A stretch of 64,000 bases of DNA, from assembly GCA_963969395.1 (NCBI GenBank), contig OZ017798.1, positions 2,604,001 to 2,668,000 on the forward strand, read 5' to 3'. Positions 13,019-25,199 of this stretch are shown here, piece after piece. The position numbers and the translations under genes are program-made. The first letter of the stretch is position 1. Each line of letters begins with the position of its first letter. Source of the DNA: Pseudoscleropodium purum (Eukaryota > Streptophyta > Bryopsida > Hypnales > Brachytheciaceae). The notes below the pieces were generated by a model. The model was not told the DNA's origin. It searched no databases and saw only the letters and a program-made list of their open reading frames with translations.

Positions 13019-13180
13019 AATGAAGTTGAAGTTGAAGTTAGGTGTTTGGAATTGAAGTTTGGTGATTGGAGTTGAAGTTAAGTGATTGAAATTGAAGTTA
13101 GATGATTGAAGTTGAAATGTGATGATTGGAGTTGAAGTTTGATGATTGGAGTTGAAATTTGGTGAATTGAAGAAAAGTTG
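13019..13180. repeat. Minisatellite with unit of about 21-24 bp
   Basis: Around seven units of GTTGAAGTTAGGTGATTGGA-type sequence, alternating GGAGTTGAAGTT and GATGATTGAA. Purine-rich on the plus strand. ORFs on either strand here only reflect the repeat. Confidence 0.65.
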
Positions 13181-13859
13181 AAGAAGACTTTGAAGACAAG
13201 AAGATTGAAGATTCATGTATTGTGACTTGTGGCTTGTTATTCTTAGTTTGATTTGGAGGCACATTGTCTTTTTATTGTTATTCCTAACTAGTTTGGAGGC
13301 TTGTTGTTTTCATTTTTGCTCTATAAACACTGTTGCGGGTTATGTGAGTATCTAATAATAGCCTCATTTTGTGTTTATAGTGACAAAGTGGAATTGATTA
13401 CCCACATGATCATACTTTTATATCATTCTCATTGATGAAGTATGATTGCTGATCATTGTAGATTTGAGATTTAAGAGCCTATTTTCAGACAATTAACTTG
13501 TGGTTTGGTCATCCTATTTTACTCGTTTGAAGTTGTGGGTTCTTATCACATACCTTTACCCTGACCTTTATAGAGCCACTACAAGATAGGCCAACGAGGA
13601 AGAGTTTCAAAATTGAAGAATAAAAACTAAAGATTGAAGATTAAAAGGTTCAATTGAACTTCATAACAAACTATTCCTAGTCGTAGCAAAAATCCTTGTG
13701 ATTTTTCAAAGCAAACTCTCTCTACACGACAACGTAAAAAGCAATGCAAAGTAGCCATAACTCTCATCTTGGATCTTGCAAGTAGTGGGAAGTAGGTGTT
13801 AATGCAAGATAAGTATCCATTACATCTCACTTTTGACTTGTAAGTGGTTGGTGGTCATC

Positions 13860-15060
13860 CCAGACATCATTATTAACACAACACAAGGGATATAGTAATG
13901 ATACAGAAGGGGAAAAAAAAAGACAAGGGAAAGAATTAGGAAGAGGAATGGGAGATTAGCTAAATTTAGGACTTAATAGGATGGCCAAAAATTATACCAA
14001 CACTCAACATTTGACTAATCACTAAGGCATGAAAGGGCATTTAGGGACATGTTGGAAGGGAGCCTTGACCACATATTTGTAGAGCTATGAGCAAGATATG
14101 AATAGATAAAGTTTAGGGCTAGGTTGGATGAAAGTTATCCAATTTCATCCAAAAGGAACAAGAAAAGAAACTTGGATAAGGTTCAAAATCTAGAAGCCAA
14201 AACTAAAAACTAAAAATTAGTTTCAAATTGTAAGTTAGTAGTAATTAGTGGATGAAGTTTTAATCATTGATTAGCAGACAAACTTCATTCATTAATAACT
14301 TTTGATAGGAAAGACTAGCTTTAAACTAAGGTAGCAATTTGGAAAGACCAAGTAGATTTGCTTAAGGTGAAAATATTTAAATTCTAAAAATAGTAATTAA
14401 TTGGAGGTAATTTGGTCCTCCAAAATAATTAAAGATTGGTAATACAAGTTAGGTTAAGAAGTTACTAAGTAGGAACATGGGATTATGATTAGATAGAGGG
14501 GGCTTAGAAGAGTCCAAAACTAGTTCAAACTCAAAAAAACATTCCAAAATTTGAAAGATAATCAAGGATGAAATTTAGGTTAGGAGATGGATGAAATTAG
14601 TTAGAAATCATCCATCCAAGTTCAAACTTGGAACTTATATAGAAGTTAGACATTTTAGGTTGGGGTATAAAACTCGAGGTAATTAGAATTAGAAAAGGGG
14701 TCTAAAAATGTGGATGAAACTTGGATGGCCTCTTAGAAGCTAAATTTGATTTGGCCATAGCTCCTTGTGGGAATGTCCAAATTTCATGAACTTTAGGTTT
14801 TTGGAAATGGCATGATCTATCCTAAAACTTTAAAGTGATAGATTTAGACTAGAAATACTTTTGGTAGAAAACCATAGGAGCTTAAGGAATTAAGGTTGGT
14901 TAGCATAATATTCAAAATTAAGGCAATTCAAGGGATTTCTAGGTGAATTTATACAACTTAGGAATGTAGAAAATTTCATTGTTGGAAAGGCACAATGGAT
15001 TGATATTAGGCACCTGTTAGGATAGAAACCAACCCTAAACATAAAAACCTAATTGTACTT
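13860..15060. other. C-poor, G/A-rich tract related in reverse to 2.7-4.0 kb
   Basis: The plus strand is purine-rich (14461-14520 has about 19 G and 4 C). Phrases such as GGATGAAACTTGGATGG and GATGGATGAAATTAGTT are complements of text in 2700-3350 inside the Mutator-like element. It is probably a reversed fragment of the same element's interior. Confidence 0.35.
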
Positions 15061-16484
15061 GCCTATTTACGAAGGGTAGGTAAATAAGTGCCTATATCAT
15101 TCAAAAGCAAACATCTAATATTCTTAAGACATCTATTTAATCAATACCAAGAATTACAAAAAATAAAATGACAATGGCTAGGTGGAAGTCTTTTTCTAAG
15201 AAGCCAATGATCCTTCAAGTTTTAATCAATAATTTTCGTCTATCTGAAAGCTTAGCCATTGTGCTACAATAAAATAAGTTGGTACCTTCCCTTTAGCAAA
15301 TTTGGTTTTGTTATCCACATACTAAATATGAAATTAAAAAACATTAGTATTTTAGGTAAACAATGTCCAAGTCTTACAATATTTCAAATACTATACATGT
15401 CATACATAAACTTAAACTTTTAGTTGGAACTTGAACTTTTAGTCCAAACTTGCATGGTTGCCCTAACTTCTTGTACCATAGTTGTTGAAGTGGTTTGAAG
15501 AGTTATAATTTGCAATGCTTGATGAATTTGAGATTTAGGCTCTATTGCTTCAACATATATACGCAAATGCCAATTTGTTTGAAGATGACCCATTGCCTCA
15601 ATATGTGGATTATGTGCTAGTAGGATCAATTGTAGAAAGAAAATTTGAGCCCATAGAATTAGATCTTGGCCTCCATGTCTATGCACCTCTATGCAATGTT
15701 TTTGGCCTCTTCAAGGCAATATGAGTGGGAGGTTTAGGAATTGGTCATGAAACACTAGTGACTACGACAACTAAATCAAATTGATTTTCGTAGACATTGC
15801 TTCATGAAATTTTTGCATTATTAGTAATGCAAGCATACTTGTGTGAAAAGGTAGTTTGATTACCTTTTTGTTATTGACCTTCTTTGACTACTTTAAACTA
15901 CTAGTAGATTTCAATTTTTGAGGATGGATGGCCTAGCTAGGCCGCCTAGGTAGACAATGTCAACTGAATTCAGTTGGTAATTGGATAATCATGCATTTCA
16001 ATTTCTAAAAGAGTAAGTTTGACAAAAGCCGCAAAAATACTTTCCATAGAAGCCTAGATTTTTAGAGTTCACAACTATCCAAATTGTTAAAGCTAATATA
16101 AAATATACAGATGTCAAAGTTTATACCAAGATAGAGCTCCAAGATTAAAATATAATGCATAGGATGAGACAAATGAGCCCAAGGTTGAGAAAAAAATATT
16201 TAGTTTAACAATGTCTATTATTGATTAAAGAATCTAGTGATCAAAGAATTAGATCAATTCCAAAGAAATTTAAAGAAATTATTGTAGTGCAATCGGTAAA
16301 CAATCAGTGGATAGACATTATTGAGGCCTTTCAAAATCAAATCCAAATTTACCATTAGTAAAATAAAACATCATAATGTTTCCAAAGTAGAGTCATTGAG
16401 GTGTACTTCTGCAATCATTGGCCAATGTTACATTTAGTGAAATTGAACATTGATTTATACATGATTATTGTGTTCTTCAATTTG
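15061..16484. other. AT-rich sequence, nothing recognised
   Basis: An 88-codon minus-strand frame at 15420-15686 has Gln/Leu-rich low complexity and no domain. Otherwise empty. Confidence 0.4.
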
Positions 16485-16488
16485 TTAA

Positions 16489-17710
16489 CCACTAAAGGTC
16501 AAAGACTATGTTTTCATCAAAAATGCTCCGAAATTGCCATTCCTAATACAAGTACCAAATTTTAGAAGGAAAACATTTTTGGATACATGTAACTGTAGGA
16601 TCCTATACTACTCTAGTTTGAAAAGATGCAGAAAAAATTTCAAAAATTTCTACCTTGTAGATTGCAAGATATTAATATTTGAGTTGATTAAAAAAAATTG
16701 GGGCCTTGCAAAAAAACAAGTAATTGTACTTCACAAGGTCACATTTGTATGAAAAAATGTCCAAAATGGTGGTAACTTCTTGGATTTATTCTTTTAGGAA
16801 AGTTGGCTACATGCTTGAAAATTCTTATATCATTTGGAATTGCACAACATATAGAAAAAAAAATAGTAAGTAAAAAGAAGTAGAGAATGATTCAAAATAC
16901 TAAATTGTTAACAATTTAATTATAAAATTATAAAATTGAAAATTACAACAATGATAATGTAGTAGTAAAAAATCTACATAATATTCTTTGATTTTTTTTA
17001 AAATATTAAAAATAGAGTTAAATAAAAGACTCTAAAGTTTATTCTAGAGTAGGAAATCCATAATTGCCCGCAAACTAGAACATCTTATAACATTTATCTC
17101 ATAAATCAAAATGGAATGATGAAATAATTTTATGTATATATAAATTTAGGGAAATAATTTTTAAAAAGTGATTTTAGAAAAAAGTGATTTTTAAAGAAAT
17201 TTTTGGATTGCCGCCAAGCTTAAAAAATTGCATATCACGCAATAACTTTTGAACCATTCAGTGAAAAATTATGAAAATTATTGGGCCTTAAAGTTACTCC
17301 TTGGACACATGTTGTGTAAAAGATTAAAAGAAAAAAAAAATTCCATTCATAGTGAGCTACCAAAAATAGGGTTGACAGGACGGTCAGACATCCGGGACGT
17401 CCGGACGCGGACGCTGTGTCCGCAACATCCGCTGACATTCGTGTCCGCCTGTCCGCCTGTCCCTCGTCCGCCCCGTCCGGTGTCCACCCGATACCCGTCC
17501 GCTCGATTACGGCCGTCCGATCGACACGCGGACTAATGTGGTCTGCACGATCTGGGCGTCCGCCCCGTCCGTCCGCCTTCCGACGGCAGGAGGGACGATG
17601 CATCCGGACGTCCGAAAAACAGACGCTATTTGGGGGCAGACATAGAGATTTGTCAACCCTGACCAAAAATCACCAATTTGTCAAAAAAATGTAGTTTATT
17701 CCTTTAGGGG
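16489..17710. mobile_element. TTAA-flanked element, copy 2, carrying a hAT MITE
   Basis: TTAA lies at 16485-16488 and 17711-17714, with ends CCACTAAAGGTC and CCTTTAGGGG. It shares TATGTTTTCA and the AACATTTTTGGA block with the member at 60.4 kb. Without the nested hAT MITE and its duplicated target it would be about 0.92 kb. No coding capacity. Confidence 0.7.
17367..17661. mobile_element. hAT MITE copy 3, nested in a TTAA-family element
   Basis: 295 bp with ends TAGGGTTGAC (first base mutated) and GTCAACCCTG. A perfect 8-bp duplication ACCAAAAA lies at 17359-17366 and 17662-17669. It is longer than the other copies because of extra CCGTCCG-rich sequence in the middle. It sits inside the TTAA element at 16489-17710. 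Confidence 0.85.
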
Positions 17711-18679
17711 TTAATGTGGTAGGAGAAAATTTCAAACTTGATTTCCAATAATCTCACAAAGATCTCCATTTATAGTATAATTTAGAATCATTTTTAATCC
17801 ACTAGGTCCCTAAAATTCAAATAGAAGTATGCCAAATTCAAGCAAAAGTAAAGGAAATCATTAAATTATGGGAAATTGGAGAACCAACTTAGGTGATAAT
17901 ATATAATATAGTCAACCCAAGTTCTAATAATGCATAGCTAGTGTTAATAAGCCAATAGTGTGGGAAATCTAAGTGCCATGATAGATCATTGTCTACTATT
18001 TAAATATTTCTATAACAAACAACAATATCTATGTTAAAGTCAAAATAATATGAAGATCTATTTGGTTAAATGAAATAAAAGAATACAAAAGATGTTGCCT
18101 AAACTATTGTTGTTGGTTTTACTTTCACTTTTTCAACTACCATCCAAAGTCTCCATGTTTACAAATTGCATCACATTGAATGGATAAACTAACTCCTTCA
18201 AATTGAAAGGTAACCTCTTGAGCTAGTGTAGCTACCAGTCTATTACAAAAGCAAGCAAGCATCTACAAGTCCAAAATTTAACTAGACTTCCCAATGCACT
18301 CACCAAACTAAACCATTCACTCAATTTGATATAAAAATCAATAATTAAAATAATAGAAATTATAATGCTTTTAGCATAAAAGTACTAAATGAATTTTTAT
18401 TCCTTTATTATAAAGGTTTTAAGTTTTAGTACTTGTATTATAAGTTTTTGTAGATTATGTTAGTACCTATTTGGATTTACCTAACCAATAGATAAGTTTG
18501 TTCCAAGGAAGGTCTATTTAATAGGGATGTTTCTAATTTAATCAAAGCTAATCCTACTAGGACATTGCAACATAAAAGAAAAGAAATAAAATTCCTTTAT
18601 CCTCTAACACCATGTTATTCTCACAAGGTAGTCTAATTACACAATTTGGCACTCCACTCTTAAAGCCACAAAGGTAAGT

Positions 18680-20370
18680 AACTCCCATGTTATTCTTTTA
18701 TCATCTTTTAATCTTCAATTGCTTTAATTCCAACTCAATCTTGATCTCTTTTTCACCAACCACCGGATCTTTACCATCAGCAGCCACCAACCCAACCAAG
18801 TTTGTCTCCCATTTGGTCTGCACAACACTCACTTCTTTTGCAAATTGTTGTCTGCTACTTTGCCAACAACCAAATTTTCCCTACTCGCTTCTCCTTGCTT
18901 CTTTTTAATTTCACAACTTGGTCTTTCAAAACTTTGATTGTGACAAAATTTACACTTAATTTTCTCTCATAGCACTCGACTTTGATGCATTAATACTTTC
19001 CATCCTCACATAACACACACAAGCAATTAATTTTAATTCAGCCGTCACTCATACTACAAGTTCACTCCCATTAGGACTTTGACTGCACATATCTACTCAG
19101 CTCATTCCTCAGACAACCCACAAATTCAATTTTAATCTTTCTCTTTAATTTTATTTGAACCTTCCCAAATAGCAACATCCCTTTCAACTTACATCATCTT
19201 CTATAAAATTCACTCTGATTAGAACTTATGCAGACAACGACTCAGATCACTAATAGCTCACCAACCACACCTAATCGACTTCTATTCTCCTCCATACACT
19301 TCTAAATTGCACACGTACAACAAACTTCAAAATCTCTCAAACTTTCAATTAGCATGAACAATTCCAACATCCACATCTCAATCCTGATTGGTTTCACTCA
19401 CATCTCATACATGATACACATTCTCAACCATATACAACTTGACAATTCATTCAATGATCCATCAATTTATAATGTACTCATTATAACTCCAATTTGGTGA
19501 ATAAATTCACTATAATACAATAATTGAGTCCACAGCACTAAATCTTCAACATTTCACTTGCTGCACTCTAATTCCCTGCAAGCCCTTTCTTCTAATTTCC
19601 AATTGGGACTTAGCCTTGAATTTCTTATCCACCAACTACTGCTTCTACAAAGCTTCATTTTAGCATAATCTCACTAACTAAATCTTCATCATACCAACTT
19701 GAATTCACTCACTCACAATTCGTCAATTTCTCACCTACTCGGTAATCACTTCAACTTCCTGTACACACGAATACACAAACTTCCACACATCCCTAATTTG
19801 GACATAGATAATTCCTTTAAGCTTCTCACTCACACTCATAACAAATCTTCATCACCATTTCGTAATTAACAGATTTCTAATTTGCTCTCACGTCCAAACA
19901 TCACACACAAGCCACTTTGACTTGACACAACATTCACACACACCAATAAAGAAAAATACATAGCTTTTGACAAGCTAGGACTCGCATTGGACTCTCCTTC
20001 AACAGTGGGTCCTATCAAATGGATGAAAATTAGGATCTAATAGGAATCAGACAGCGGTTACCAACTACAATGACAACCCACACCAAACAACCTACTTGGA
20101 ACCGCCTCAACTTGCCCAACTGCAATCCGACTTGGCACATCATATACATACAAAACTTCCCAATTGGCAATCGATCCCGCCAACTTCTCCGACTTGAATC
20201 CTAAATGTAAATCACCTCCGTTCACACCAACTTGGACTCATACATAGTCTTCACCTACCTTCCAACCACTTCAATTACTCACCCAATTTGGCGATTACAC
20301 AACAAAATAGCATAAAATCCCATTCATACATACAAAACACACACAAAATGCATCCAAAAACACTTCAAAA
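18680..20370. other. G-poor, C-rich strand-asymmetric tract
   Basis: For about 1.7 kb the plus strand has very few G and abundant C, for example 3 G and 21 C in 19261-19320. Short phrases recur loosely (ATTCACTC, CAACTT, AACTTC, AATTTGG). No open frame longer than 73 codons, no terminal repeats. It may be an old minisatellite or an antisense-oriented retroelement body. Confidence 0.4.
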
Positions 20371-20894
20371 AATCAAAATTTACCACCAATTAAGCTATTT
20401 ACAGTTTTTTACTACAGTATGTTTGATTATATAAAAAACAAAAATGGTTTAAGATTTTTGAAAAATTAATTTACACAAGTCTCTTTCTTGTACCATGGCA
20501 TATCCAATTTTTTTCAAAGTCTTTAATTTCTGAATTAGTTATGGCAATATTTGAAGAATAAGAAACTTAGCAAAGCTAATATATGTCAACAAGTATATTT
20601 TGTGGAATTTTGCATACAAGGACTTCAATGGCATGTGATAACACATTGGCTTTATTTATTTTAGTCCATTAGATCTCATTGAGCACATGGTGTAGCTAAC
20701 TATCTAATCAAAAAAATAGAATTAGGACCACTCTACATCTAGAAGCCAAGCCAATTTACTATATTAAAGGCCAAAAATCCTCACTTATGATTGGACAAAA
20801 TGTTGTCATGATGTGGGTCGTCTATTAGTTAAATTTAGGCATCTTACTACTATTGAAGTTGGATCAAGCTATGACAAAATTAGGTTTGATAGGT

Positions 20895-21495
20895 TGTTGG
20901 GTCCATTAGAGATTTAATTAATTTCTTTAGCACTTTAGCACTTTAGCCTCGTTGGAAGGTTAAGTCTTGGAGGAGGTTGGTCTCATGAAGAGGGGTGGAA
21001 GGTCATTTGTCCCTTATGGTGTGAAGCCTTAGAACCCTGTAGTGAGTATTTAAGGGCTTGGCTCTCATCTTTGGAGTCACTTTTCTTTTGTACTTTGGGG
21101 CTTACTAGAACTTCAATTGGAGGTTACTTTTGATTTGAAAATTGGTTAATTTTTTTGTAGTATTGATAGTTGAGTGTTATTCTTTTTGTATAAGATAGTT
21201 ATTTTTCTTTAAACTCTTGAGAAGATTATTTTTTTGAGTTGAGAGGTTGCAATAGGCAAACGTAAGAGGGTTTCAAGTATACTACAACTGACAAGTTTGA
21301 GGGTTGAGGGTTGGTTTGAGGTTAGTTTGTTGGATCTACTTTTGGGGTTTTTTGTAGTTGGTTAGGGTGTGAAATTAGGATTTTTAAGGTTTCTTTTTTT
21401 CTCTTCTTTTCACAAACACTTACCGTAGGTATGAGCCCTATACTTTTCTAAATAAACAACAAATCTTACATGTCACGTGAAGTGACATCAGAGCC
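20895..21495 (+). mobile_element. 5' LTR with primer-binding site (retrotransposon remnant)
   Basis: It starts TGTTGGGTCC, holds a TATA-like TATTTAAG (21047) and an AATAAA (21451), and ends near CTTACATGTCA (21470-21475). Then comes TGACATCAGAGCC at 21483-21495, matching the usual plant initiator-Met tRNA primer site TGGTATCAGAGC at 10 of 12 positions. No matching 3' LTR or gag/pol frame lies downstream in the window, so this is a truncated or terminal-repeat-type remnant. Confidence 0.55.
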
Positions 21496-22331
21496 ATTCT
21501 ACATCGAATTGTAGTATTAGATAGACTCCTATAAGAGTTCTTCTTAGTCTTGGATGGATTTCATTCAAATGTTAGAGTTTATTCACCTTAGGATTTGAGT
21601 GTTTAGGTGGAGAGAGCTCCTTGACTTGACATTGTTGTCAAGTCAAGTTTTGTGAGTGTTTTTGGAGAGAACTGTGTGTTTTGCTTTGCTTAGAGATGAT
21701 GGATTATCATTTAGTAAAAGCTTCACTTCTTCTCTTATGTTTACACTCTTCAATTCTTCCTTTGTGGAGTGAGAGCCACTTAACTTTGTGTGTGTAGATT
21801 CAATAGTTACTCTTTGAGGGTGTATTTGTTACGCATTCTTGTTTAATTTTTTATTACATATTGGTGTTAGTTATGGCACTTGATTTGTTATGTACTATGA
21901 TCATTATTTACACGACATATAACAATGTTAAAATCGGTCCCAATTCCTTTACACCTAGAAGTTAGGCCAATTTAGTGGAATGAATTTTTTTATTCAAAAA
22001 GACATGATCTGACATGACCCAAGCTCATTGAATTGGATGCAACAAAAATGGGTGGTCAATTTTTGGCCTAGGGGACAATGTCAGGTGTCAATTAAAGTAA
22101 ATTTTTTAATAAAATATTATATTTTTCAACAAATTAGATCCATTGGATTTTGTGCAATAAACCTCTATTCCTCTAGGTGTAAAGCTTGGTGTAAAGTGTC
22201 CTTGAAAATTTCAGCCTTTCTCTCTTTCTTTTAGGTTTTTTGGAACTAGCTAGGCTTCTTGGCCTTAAGGTCTTTAGAAATGGGAATATTTACCCCATTA
22301 TAATCTTATTCTAATTTTGTGGAATTGGCCT

Positions 22332-23800
22332 CAAGGTTGCTATTTTGTGAGCATGTGAGCATATAATTTTTAAGAGATTCCATCTAAAAATTTTAGTCAA
22401 AATTTATTAATTTTGGTAAATTTTAGTACCTATTACCATGAACCTATTACCAAAGTTCCTTAAACAACCTTGATGTGGTACAACTAGACTTTGCAAGATT
22501 TTAAGGAAAAAAAATATTGGTGATTAATTAGAATTTATTTGAAAGCATTTGAGGTTGTTGTATTGAGATTTTGATTTTTATAATCACTTCCTTTTTGTTT
22601 TGGGTACCTCTTAGCGCCAAGAGGAGCCCCCTATCCACAAGGAAGAAAAGGGGAAAGAAAATAAATAAATAAATAAAAATTTCCTTGCAACTAGAGGTTT
22701 CCTCTCAACTGCGAGAGGTACTCAACAACCTCATTTAATTTCAAACAAATCCTAATTATAACCAATTTATTTTATTTTATTTTACAAAGTCTAGTATATA
22801 ACATATTAAGATGGCAAGTACACAATCCTCTTTTTAGCACCAAGAGGTCCCAAGCAACAAGAGGGAGTGATTAATCAAATGACAATGTAATCAAAGATGG
22901 AAGAATTGGACCCTAGAAGGTCCCACAAGAGGACAATGGTCAACTAATCAACAATTTGGTGTAATTAAGTTCATTCCTTACATAAATAATCCCTATCAAT
23001 GAAATTTTTTTTTCCAAAATCTTAACAAGTTTGATTATCAACACATGAAGACAAAATTATAGGTACCTCCAATTGGCCCCAAGAGGACCTACACTATAAT
23101 AAAATAGTGATCAACAAAAATAAAATTTGGTGCAATTCAAATCTTTCTATATATGATGAATTCTTATTACTAAATTTTATTCTCTAAAATCTAAAACAAG
23201 TCCACCTACTTGCAAATCAAGAAAGAAGTGTTGGTACCTTTTTGTCACCTTAAGAAGATCCATGATGTTACCAAACAATGATTAACCAAATAAAATTCAC
23301 TATAACAAAGATCATTAGATATAAAAATAATTCTCATCAACAGATTTTTTCTAAAATCTAATCAAGTCTAACAACAATGCATCAAGAAAAAAATTACTAC
23401 TAACCTCTTATTAACTCTAAAAAGATCCACATTGCTATAGAACAATGATCAATCAATTTTCTATACAAACTTATTTCCATCTCCATTCATCTTTCACATC
23501 AATTGAATTCATCATTTTCATAATGTATGCTTCTAATATTCTAAACAACACTAAAAATCACAATTTTCATCTAAATTCTACATAACCATAGTAATAGGTT
23601 CATAGTAATAGGTTTGTAATAATAGGTACAGAAATTTTTTGGAAATAGTAAATTTTAACCAAAAATTTTAGATGGAGTCTATTTTTAGAAATATTATAAA
23701 AAAATTTAGTGTTTCTTTAAATTTTTAAGCTCAATACTCACGTAATCCCTGCTCAACACTTACAGGCTCATACTCACATGCTCATAGAATAGCACCGCTA
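22332..23800. mobile_element. Short relative of the large Mutator-like element
   Basis: 1469 bp sharing both terminal repeats, the subterminal foldback and about 1 kb of interior with the element at 812-7620. It lacks that element's central 4.5 kb. Ends are CAAGGTTGCTATTTTGTGAG and the complement of TAGCGGTGCTATTCTATGAG. No target duplication is visible. It is an internally deleted derivative, and it carries the empty target site of the TTAA insertion (22806-22809). Confidence 0.65.
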
Positions 23801-24244
23801 TTGAGCTAGCAAGGCTAATTAGTGGAGTTTGAAGTTAGAAAAGAAAAGATCCAAACAACTAAAGGAGGAGATTAAAGACAAAGAATAAAAATGAAAGAAT
23901 ATTAAACAAAGTAAAAGAAAGAAGAAAATATAAAGTTTAACAGGAATAAATTGGGAGATTCTTTAATCCTTGTGGCCATTAAAAGTGGAGTGATGAATTT
24001 AGTAATTATAATTACTGTGTGAGGTTCACAATTACTTGTGGTTTAAAAGAACATCTTCTTTATTATTTTTCGTTGCAATGTCCTAGTAGGAAATTAGTTG
24101 GAAATAATCCTATTTAAAAGCCTTCTTGAACAAACTTAATCCTTTAGCTTGTTTATTCCTACTTGGAGTATCAAGCTTCTCTACAAACTTCTACCCTCAA
24201 ACTCTAAACAATTAATCCTCTCCTAGTCTCCTACTCCATCAAGC

Positions 24245-24376
24245 CACTAGAAGAAAACTACATTGCACTCAACAACACCAATATGTTGTTTTGGGGTTTC
24301 CAATGCAAAATTTTACATTGGAAATCAAAAAACAATATATTGGTTTTGTTGACTACATTGCAATTTTCTTCTAGTA
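24245..24376. mobile_element. CACTA-type MITE
   Basis: 132 bp with ends CACTAGAAGAAAA and TTTTCTTCTAGTA. The interior is a foldback of CAATATGTTGTTTTGG and its complement. It resembles the 8032-8172 element at its termini. Confidence 0.5.
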
Positions 24377-24799
24377 AGTATAACTTTTTTTATATAAACT
24401 TCAAATATATAGTTATAACTTTTTGGAATTACAACATGAAAAAAAAATTTACAAATTTTCATTTCAAAATTCACAATATACAACACACTATAGCTTTCCA
24501 AACACACGACAAATCCCAAACAAACTATGAGAAGGAAGAAAAAAAGTTCCTTCCTTATCCTCTACCTTATCTTCAATCTCAACCACACAAATCAAATGAA
24601 CTTCAATCCATATCTTGAATATTTGGCTACCTTAACACCCATTCATCATTATTGACCACACAACCAACTTCTTATTTTTAACTTGAAAATGAAGCACCCC
24701 AAAAATTAATTAGAAGGCAAACTCTCTCCATCTTTCTATTCTACAACTTTAAATACATGAAATAAAATTTGCAAAATAGACGTAAAAAATAGGTCAAAA

Positions 24800-25080
24800 T
24801 CATCTTTTTGTATAGATAACAAAATTTTACTCCAAAAGGGCTCTAGGTCTACCAACCTTGTTTTGGAGGTTTGAAAAAAAATTCTCACTTCAAAAGTTAT
24901 AACCTTTCAATTCACATGATCAAATATGATGAAATTTTTTCTATACATTGCCTTGCTTGTTTAATACATTTTTATAGAGTAGAAATTCAAAAATAAATTC
25001 ATTTTTAAAATTTTGGACAATGCATAAAAAATTAGTAGTTTTGGACTTTTTCTCTTTATGGATTAATAACAAATTTACCA
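24800..25080. repeat. Dispersed repeat shared with 29.3-29.7 and 59.1-59.4 kb
   Basis: Common phrases are CCTTGTTT, CACTTCAAAAGTTATAA and a run ending ACATTGCC followed by GTTTAATACA and CTTTTATA. The copies at 29330-29720 and here are in the same direction. The copy at 59080-59410 is reversed and lies inside a TTAA element, so these are probably old fragments of that family. Confidence 0.4.
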
Positions 25081-25199
25081 CTAAACACTTCAAAATCCCC
25101 ACTAAAGCTATTCTATAAACATTCCATTTATTAGGGGTGTATTTAATATATATTGCTTTAGAGATTGAAGTTAAATGAACTATAAACTCTATCTTCATA

